Below, piece after piece: positions 58,927 through 64,000 of a DNA stretch of 64,000 nucleotides (positions are counted from its first letter, which is position 1; each line of letters begins with the position of its first letter). This DNA is from an uncultured Mucilaginibacter sp. (GTDB taxonomy: Bacteria; Bacteroidota; Bacteroidia; Sphingobacteriales; Sphingobacteriaceae). The notes below the pieces were generated by a model. The model had not been told where the DNA came from. It made no database searches and saw only the letters and a program-made list of their open reading frames with translations. The stretch is from positions 62,001-126,000 of the forward strand of contig CAIPFE010000014.1 in NCBI GenBank assembly GCA_903864275.1, in the 5' to 3' direction. The translations under genes were made by a program, and so were the position numbers.

Positions 58927-60936
58927 TTACTTTCTTTCTGGTACAAACAACACCGCATCCGCCAATACTTTCCCATCAGCATTTTTTGCAGAAATTGTTA
59001 CGTAGCCTTTGTTTCCTGCTGAAAAATGATACTTGCCTATTGAGACCCACTCCCCTTCGGCTTGGCCTTTAACAGTTACGTCGTTCATATTTATATCGTA
59101 GCTTTTCTCTTGTTTGCCGCCATCTATCAGCAAAGTAATGTGCGACGATGTACCGGGAGCTTTGGCTATATATGTGTAAACGTTATATGTTCCTTCCTTC
59201 TTAATATCTGGCGTAAACCTAACGTAATCGTCGGCGGCGGGGGCGTCATTTATCAGTAACGACGGGCCATAACATCCTTCAAAATTCGGCATCCTTTTCC
59301 AACTCCCATTAATTGTTACACCATAAGCATCATCATTATCCACCAATATTTCTGGAGTACTACCGTTTGCCAAAGGATTGGTTTTTAGCTGCACTTGTAT
59401 TTTTTTGACATTCACTTGCTGCACGGTAACCTTATCATCAATTGCAAGGCACGCTGCTACTGCGGATGATTGCCCCAACATCATAAACACCGGTTCCATC
59501 CTGATAGAGCCGTAAGCAATATGTGATGCCGATAAACAAACCGGCACAAGCAGATTGGTGCAATCACCGCGTTTAGGTGTTAAACTCTGGTATGACACAG
59601 GAAACGGCCCAAAGCCTCCGATTTGTACATCGCCCTCATTTTTTACCATGCCGTTAACTACAATACGTTCGGCATTATGCGAATCCATGGTGTAGGCGGC
59701 CATGCCAATGCCATCGCTTACCGTTTTTTTGCCCTGGCAATTAGCCTGGGTCATAACGTATTCGCCGATCATCCGCCTGGCTTCGCGCACGTACATTTGG
59801 GTGGTAAAATGATTGGTGTTCAGGTATTCATCTTTAGGATAACCGTATTGCAGCATTTCGTTGCGGATGTCAACGGGCACGCGCGAATCATGCCCAACAA
59901 AATAAAAAAAGCCTTTAGTATAGTTTTCGTGCGCCTTAAAAATTGCCTGCCGTTCGGCATAGCTTCCTTCAGGATATTTCCAGCTCGTGCCTATCATATC
60001 TGTTGAAAATGGCCCGTTATTATTGATATCTGTTTTTTGGTCTGGCATCCCGCTGGTGGTCATAAAGTCCTCGATATGCTTTATGGGCTTTTTTGCCATC
60101 AGGCGCAGCAGTAACTCGTAACGTTCGGGTTTGTAGTCGTCCGGTTGGGTAATAGGGATGCTGTTAGCAGGATCTTTACAGAGGCAAACCCGGATGTTAT
60201 AGGTTTGCACCATTTTATTGCCTGTACCGTCGGGTAATAAAACGCCGTTGCTTATGCCCCAAACCAATCCGCTTTCTGGTTTTCCGGGAATAATATATGG
60301 GTCCACGCCATCTGGAAACTGGTGTTTATCCCTGAATTGCGAGCCATTATAAGTTTCGTTGTATTGCCCGTTATCTTCCCGGCCAACGGTATAGGAAACA
60401 GCTGCTTTTGCCATCAGGTCGCCTTCGTAGCTGCAATCAACAAATTCCCTCCCGCTAACCGTTTTGTTGGTTTTAATTGACGGACGTGCAGAATTTTCAA
60501 GCGTTATTGAACTGATCCTTTTATTGATTTTTTCGGCAGATATGATCCCGTACGAATACAAAACTTTTACTTTCGCCTTTTTTAAATAGGCTAAAAAGAT
60601 ATTTTCTGCTACATGCGGCTCAAATATCCATTGCTCAAAATTGCCGTACTGCTGCCCAACCTTCCGATAAAAATCAAGTGACAGCCCTTTAATGGCGTAT
60701 TTATTGCCGATATCGGTATAACCCAAACCGCCGGATGATAGGCCCCCCAGCCGTGTTCCAGGTTCGATCAGCAAAACCGACTTGCCCATTTGTTTAGCTG
60801 TATAGGCTGCTATCACTCCGGCTGAAGTGCCACCATACACTACCACATCATATTTTGTTCTTTTTTGTTGAGCGGATAACGTGTTGGTTAATAGAATTAA
60901 GACTACAATTAGCCAATTTTTGCTCATTATCTTCAT
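58927..60936 (-). CDS. Secreted FAD-dependent oxidoreductase with golvesin-like C-terminus
   Basis: 669 residues. Signal peptide (NWLIVVLILLTNTLSAQQ), then an FAD_oxidored domain (PF12831 type): VVVYGGTSAGVIAAYTAKQMGKSVLLIEP with the nucleotide-binding loop. The C-terminal 100 residues (EGCYGPSLLINDAPAADDYVRFTPDI...) resemble golvesin C-terminal sugar-binding domains. It probably acts on extracellular glycans; substrate unknown. Adjacent to mgtC with no gap. Confidence 0.83.
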   Translation of the reverse strand: MKIMSKNWLIVVLILLTNTLSAQQKRTKYDVVVYGGTSAGVIAAYTAKQMGKSVLLIEPGTRLGGLSSGGLGYTDIGNKYAIKGLSLDFYRKVGQQYGNFEQWIFEPHVAENIFLAYLKKAKVKVLYSYGIISAEKINKRISSITLENSARPSIKTNKTVSGREFVDCSYEGDLMAKAAVSYTVGREDNGQYNETYNGSQFRDKHQFPDGVDPYIIPGKPESGLVWGISNGVLLPDGTGNKMVQTYNIRVCLCKDPANSIPITQPDDYKPERYELLLRLMAKKPIKHIEDFMTTSGMPDQKTDINNNGPFSTDMIGTSWKYPEGSYAERQAIFKAHENYTKGFFYFVGHDSRVPVDIRNEMLQYGYPKDEYLNTNHFTTQMYVREARRMIGEYVMTQANCQGKKTVSDGIGMAAYTMDSHNAERIVVNGMVKNEGDVQIGGFGPFPVSYQSLTPKRGDCTNLLVPVCLSASHIAYGSIRMEPVFMMLGQSSAVAACLAIDDKVTVQQVNVKKIQVQLKTNPLANGSTPEILVDNDDAYGVTINGSWKRMPNFEGCYGPSLLINDAPAADDYVRFTPDIKKEGTYNVYTYIAKAPGTSSHITLLIDGGKQEKSYDINMNDVTVKGQAEGEWVSIGKYHFSAGNKGYVTISAKNADGKVLADAVLFVPERK

Positions 60937-61575
60937 TTAAAACGACTTAACCTCTGGCATCTGCAACAATACCTGGTCGAGCTGACTTATGTTTTGACGA
61001 TGGCCGGTTACTAATATCGCAGTCTGCAAACAGCCGTCTTTTTTGGTGATCTGTACAGTTCTCCATTTCAACTGCCTTTGAACAATGATCTGATGAATAA
61101 CATCAAGGTGTTTGTAGTCGGAATTTGTGAAAACTATGACAAATAATTTGTCGCGGTGTACCTTATCAATATATCTTTCAAGCAGGTTGAAAAGCAACAA
61201 TACCATCAACGTAACGACGGTAGAAACGAGGGCAAGCATATAATTTCCCGCACCATCGGCCATACCAATTGCTGCCGATATCCATATAACAGCAGCCGTA
61301 GTAAGCCCGCTTACCGCGATATTGTCCTTAAAAATTACGCCGGCGCCAATAAAACCCACACCGGTTACAATATTAATGTTGGCAACCTGCCCGGCGTGCT
61401 GGGCTACCATGGTAAATATCGCCGAACCCAGGCAGATCAATATAATAGTTCGGAAACCGGCTGTTTTATTTTTATACTGCCGCTCCAAACCCAATAATCC
61501 GCCGCAAACCACAGCAAGGCCTACTTTTATAAGATCAGGATTGTCTATGTCGAATATTGAAGACATGTGGGGCAA
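60937..61575 (-). CDS. MgtC/SapB-family membrane protein
   Basis: 212 residues with about five membrane helices. Motifs GGLLGLERQYKNKTAGFRTIILICLGSAIFTM and TGVGFIGAGVIFKDN define the family. Members help growth at low Mg2+ and in host cells; the C-terminal part is a soluble ACT-like segment. Stops directly before the FAD oxidoreductase start. Confidence 0.92.
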   Translation of the reverse strand: MPHMSSIFDIDNPDLIKVGLAVVCGGLLGLERQYKNKTAGFRTIILICLGSAIFTMVAQHAGQVANINIVTGVGFIGAGVIFKDNIAVSGLTTAAVIWISAAIGMADGAGNYMLALVSTVVTLMVLLLFNLLERYIDKVHRDKLFVIVFTNSDYKHLDVIHQIIVQRQLKWRTVQITKKDGCLQTAILVTGHRQNISQLDQVLLQMPEVKSF

Positions 61576-61601
61576 TTAATGAATTAGTGAGTTAGTGAAC
61601 C

Positions 61602-61643
61602 TTTTTAAATCCGAAATCGAACATCCGAAATCGAAAATCAAAA
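61602..61643. repeat. Short TTCGGATTT-family block
   Basis: AAATCCGAAATCGAACATCC words in the MgtC/GlcD gap. The first 26 bp are the reverse complement of the 57641-57668 block. Confidence 0.65.
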
Positions 61644-63035
61644 TATCTTTCCCGGGTTCAATATACCATTTTTATCGAATACCTTTTTAATACCACGCCA
61701 CAATTCAAAGTGGGTTTCCGTATATTTTATAGGCATAAAGCCTTTTTGCACCAGGCCAATACCGTGTTCGCCTGATATGGTGCCGCCTAAAGATACGGCA
61801 AGTTCAAATATTTCTTTTATACCGTCTTTTAACTTATTGTTCCAATCCTCGTCGCTCATGTTACCTTTGATGATATTTGTGTGCACGTTACCATCACCGG
61901 CGTGGCCATAACATACTGATTCAAAGCCATATTTAAGGCCTGCTTCTTTTATTCCTTTAATTAGCTGCGGCAGGGTTGCTCGCGGCACTACGATATCTTC
62001 TTCTTTATAAATGGAGTTCGATTTTACCGAAAGGGCCATTGTACGCCGCATGCGCCAGATCTCTTCTTTCTGGGCTGATGTATCGGCAAACAGTACTTCT
62101 TTACAGCCAAAATTTTCTAAAACCTGGTTGATCTTTTCACAATCGGAAAATATAACTTCCTCGTTGGTGCCGTCAACTTCAATCAATAAAAATGCCTGTA
62201 CATCATCCTTCAGATCAAAGGCTATACCGTCATGTTCTTTTACCCACTCCACCCCTCTCCGCTCCATAAATTCAAGTGCCGATGGTACGATGCCGGCCCG
62301 GAAAATAGCTGAAACAGCCCCGGCCGCATCTTCATTCGAACCGAACGACGCCAGCAGCAAAGCATCAACCGTGGGCCGCGGGATAAGTTTGACAACAATT
62401 TTAGTGATAATGCCAAGCGTGCCCTCTGAGCCTATCATTAACTGCGTTAAATTATAGCCCGATGCATATTTTAAGGTATTTGCTCCCGTCCATATAATTT
62501 CGCCTGAAGGCAATACTATTTCAAGGTTGAGTATATATTCGCGTATAGTACCGTATTTAACCACCCTGGGGCCACCCGAGCCATGCGATACATTGCCGCC
62601 AATAAAACAGCTCCCTTTGCTTGCCGGGTCGACGGGGTACAACAAACCTTTGGCGGCTACCTGGTCCATAAATTCTTCGGTGATCACACCGGGCTCAACC
62701 ATAGCCTGCAGGTTTTGCTCATCAATCATCAATACCTTATTAAACCGCTCCATGGCTATAAGCAAACCGCCCATTACAGGCAAAGCCCCTCCGCTTAACC
62801 CGGTACCTGCTCCCCTTGGTGTTACTGGTATCAAATGCTCATTGCAAAACCGCATCAATACCGAAACTTCTTCTGCTGACTTCGGTTTTACAACTACTTC
62901 AGGGTAATAATGCAGGTCTTCTGTTTCATCATGACTATATTTTTCAAGGGCAGCATGTTGTGTAATAACAAAATCATCGCCAACTATTGATTTGATTGCG
63001 GCTAATATTTCAGCTGTTATTTTGTTGTAAGGCAT
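61638..63035 (-). CDS. GlcD-like FAD-binding oxidase (glycolate/D-lactate dehydrogenase type)
   Basis: 465 residues. N-terminal FAD_binding_4 domain (PRGAGTGLSGGALPVMGGLLIAMERF, SCFIGGNVSHGSGGPRVVKYG), C-terminal oxidase domain with SVCYGHAGDGNVHTNI and GTISGEHGIGLVQKGFM. Oxidises alpha-hydroxy acids such as glycolate or D-lactate. No GlcE/GlcF subunits nearby, so it may be a single-subunit D-lactate dehydrogenase. Confidence 0.9.
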   Translation of the reverse strand: MPYNKITAEILAAIKSIVGDDFVITQHAALEKYSHDETEDLHYYPEVVVKPKSAEEVSVLMRFCNEHLIPVTPRGAGTGLSGGALPVMGGLLIAMERFNKVLMIDEQNLQAMVEPGVITEEFMDQVAAKGLLYPVDPASKGSCFIGGNVSHGSGGPRVVKYGTIREYILNLEIVLPSGEIIWTGANTLKYASGYNLTQLMIGSEGTLGIITKIVVKLIPRPTVDALLLASFGSNEDAAGAVSAIFRAGIVPSALEFMERRGVEWVKEHDGIAFDLKDDVQAFLLIEVDGTNEEVIFSDCEKINQVLENFGCKEVLFADTSAQKEEIWRMRRTMALSVKSNSIYKEEDIVVPRATLPQLIKGIKEAGLKYGFESVCYGHAGDGNVHTNIIKGNMSDEDWNNKLKDGIKEIFELAVSLGGTISGEHGIGLVQKGFMPIKYTETHFELWRGIKKVFDKNGILNPGKIF

Positions 63036-63156
63036 AACACGATTTTTAAGATTTGATGGATGAACAGGATTTTAAAATTATATAATTGGCCGGAATATCA
63101 AAATCAACAAACTGCACCGCCGCCCCGACCATCCGTTAAATTCTAAAAATCGTGTT
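63036..63156. repeat. Inverted repeat AACACGATTTTTA / TAAAAATCGTGTT
   Basis: 13-bp arms (63036-63048 with 63144-63156) flanking about 95 bp between glcD-like and folB; the right arm overlaps the folB stop. Confidence 0.75.
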
Positions 63157-63505
63157 AAACGGTTATAACAATTTGTGAATAATCGACCTTGCCAGCCAGC
63201 GGTGGATCGAGCTTTTTTATCGAAACCTGTATTTTATCTGCAAACAGATACTTATCTTTTACTTCATCGGCAATTGACTGCGCAACCGTTTCAATAAGCT
63301 TCCGGGTTTGCTGCATTTGTTGGGCCACTATTCTGTAAAGCTTCTCATAATCAACAGTATTCGCAATTTTATCTTCCTTTAGGTTATTAACTGGCATAAA
63401 ATCTACTTCCACGTCAACAATAAATTTTGTCCCTAATATTTGTTCTTCAGGGTAAAACCCGTGGTAGGCAAAAAATTCGGCACCGTGGATGGCTATGGTA
63501 ATCAT
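63155..63505 (-). CDS. folB: Dihydroneopterin aldolase
   Basis: 116 residues. AIHGAEFFAYHGFYPEEQILGTKFIVDVEVDF at the start, KLIETVAQSIADEV and VSIKKLDPPLAG are the FolB core, including the Glu and Lys near the active site. Pterin step of folate synthesis. Upstream, a perfect 34-bp inverted repeat begins. Confidence 0.94.
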   Translation of the reverse strand: MITIAIHGAEFFAYHGFYPEEQILGTKFIVDVEVDFMPVNNLKEDKIANTVDYEKLYRIVAQQMQQTRKLIETVAQSIADEVKDKYLFADKIQVSIKKLDPPLAGKVDYSQIVITV

Positions 63506-63525
63506 TCTTCAAAAATAGTTTTTTT

Positions 63526-63680
63526 AATTTCGGATTTCGGAATTTCGATTTCGGATTTACGGCAATTTTTAATTTTGGATTGCTGATAAGGCGTTATTTT
63601 TAATTTCTGGGTAAAATAACCTGAACGTGCGAAACCCTACATCAAATAAATCCGAAATCGAAATTCCGAAATCCGAAATT
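63526..63680. repeat. Perfect 34-bp inverted repeat upstream of folB
   Basis: 63526-63559 is the exact reverse complement of 63647-63680 (34 of 34), 87 bp apart. Arms consist of TTTCGGATTTCGGA and TTCGATTTCGGATTT words. The right arm ends 8 bp before the -7 box of the acyl-CoA dehydrogenase promoter. Confidence 0.92.
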
Positions 63681-63688
63681 CAATTCCC

Positions 63689-63696
63689 TATCTTTG
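63689..63696 (+). promoter_or_regulatory. -7 box of the acyl-CoA dehydrogenase gene
   Basis: TATCTTTG fits TAnnTTTG; the region where the -33 box would be lies inside the inverted-repeat arm. Confidence 0.6.
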
Positions 63697-63718
63697 CGCA
63701 CCAATTACTGAATACACT

Positions 63719-64000
63719 ATGTCTAAAAAAGATCTTTTTGAATCGCCTGATTACTATCAAACAGATGAATTGCTTACCGATGAGCATAAATTAATACGCG
63801 CTACGGTGAGGGACTGGGTTAAAAAAGAAGTTAGCCCGATAATTGAGGATTATGCACAGCGGGCCGAATTCCCGAAGCAACTGATAAAAGGCCTTGGTGA
63901 GATCGGGGCCTTTGGACCGACTATCCCCGTGGAGTATGGAGGGGCCGGACTTGATTATATGGCCTACGGCATTATCATGCAGGAGATCGAGCGTGGTGAT
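63719..64000 (+). CDS. Acyl-CoA dehydrogenase (glutaryl-CoA dehydrogenase-like), 5' part
   Basis: Open to the window end, 94 codons visible. The segments DEHKLIRATVRDWVKKEVSPII and KGLGEIGAFGPTIPVEYGGAGLDYMAYGIIMQEIERGD match the acyl-CoA dehydrogenase N-terminal helical domain. This style is found in glutaryl-CoA dehydrogenase-like enzymes, but the catalytic Glu lies outside the window. Confidence 0.88.
   Translation, partial: MSKKDLFESPDYYQTDELLTDEHKLIRATVRDWVKKEVSPIIEDYAQRAEFPKQLIKGLGEIGAFGPTIPVEYGGAGLDYMAYGIIMQEIERGD

Noticed and set aside
62011..62457. Antisense 148-codon ORF in the GlcD-like gene
   Set aside because: Shadow frame, Ser-rich as usual for antisense of this type of codon use.

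Overview
This window looks like the chromosome of a member of the Bacteroidota, most probably family Sphingobacteriaceae (Mucilaginibacter- or Pedobacter-like). The reasons are promoters of the TTTG...TAnnTTTG type (for example at the SRP RNA gene), few strong Shine-Dalgarno sites, arginine genes that include the Bacteroidota-type carbamoyltransferase ArgF', a YpdA-type reductase, and an OmpA/TSP3 outer-membrane protein. The genus is inferred from sequence style, not from a search. No rRNA, tRNA, CRISPR array, prophage or intact insertion sequence was seen.

Layout. 1-9000: end of a PAS histidine kinase, crcB-usp, secreted ThuA and GMC oxidoreductase genes, an ECF sigma factor with an overlapping membrane protein, a GNAT enzyme and dinB. 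9000-13700: two 2H-phosphoesterase-like genes divergent from dinB, then a three-gene unit (Bor-like lipoprotein, FAD oxidase, unknown secreted protein). 13800-16350: SRP RNA, a secreted unknown, ypdA and a VOC protein. 16500-28840: arginine/proline block, namely a 41-codon arginine-containing leader ORF, a GNAT acyltransferase (probable ArgA substitute), argG, argC, argD, argF', paiB-like, then (past a Na+/H+ antiporter and NDH-2 on the other strand) argB, proC and an aspartate kinase. 28900-34100: gpmA, satP, AHSA1, ompA, purB. 34470-41940: TetR-TolC-adaptor-RND efflux operon and a second TetR. 42280-51080: SpmAB fusion, DinB-superfamily pair, DUF3052, OsmC, Nfu, and mtaB-lgt-gtrA-suhB on the minus strand, then a secreted lactonase-like enzyme. 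51140-53050: AT-rich accessory patch (HEAT-like and TPR proteins, then a gene-free stretch with a ~190-bp imperfect tandem repeat). 53060-64000: ubiX, ppx, ppk1, yajQ, hsp20, thioesterase, FAD oxidoreductase, mgtC, glcD-like, folB and the start of an acyl-CoA dehydrogenase.

How it works together. The arginine genes form one pathway from N-acylglutamate to citrulline and argininosuccinate. The leader ORF, with an Arg-Arg-Arg run and a fourth Arg codon just before its stop, suggests ribosome-sensed attenuation, and residue Val90 of ArgF' points to succinylated rather than acetylated intermediates. ppk1/ppx form a polyphosphate pair and mtaB-lgt-gtrA-suhB look co-transcribed. The 2H protein next to dinB ends in a beta-clamp-binding-like motif (QISLF), which suggests a replication or repair role.

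A second theme is repeats. Many intergenic gaps hold short low-complexity repeat words arranged as paired inverted arms, including a perfect 34-bp inverted repeat that reaches an acyl-CoA dehydrogenase promoter. A GC-rich repeat family marks nearly every junction of argG-argC-argD-argF' and enters the argC reading frame twice.
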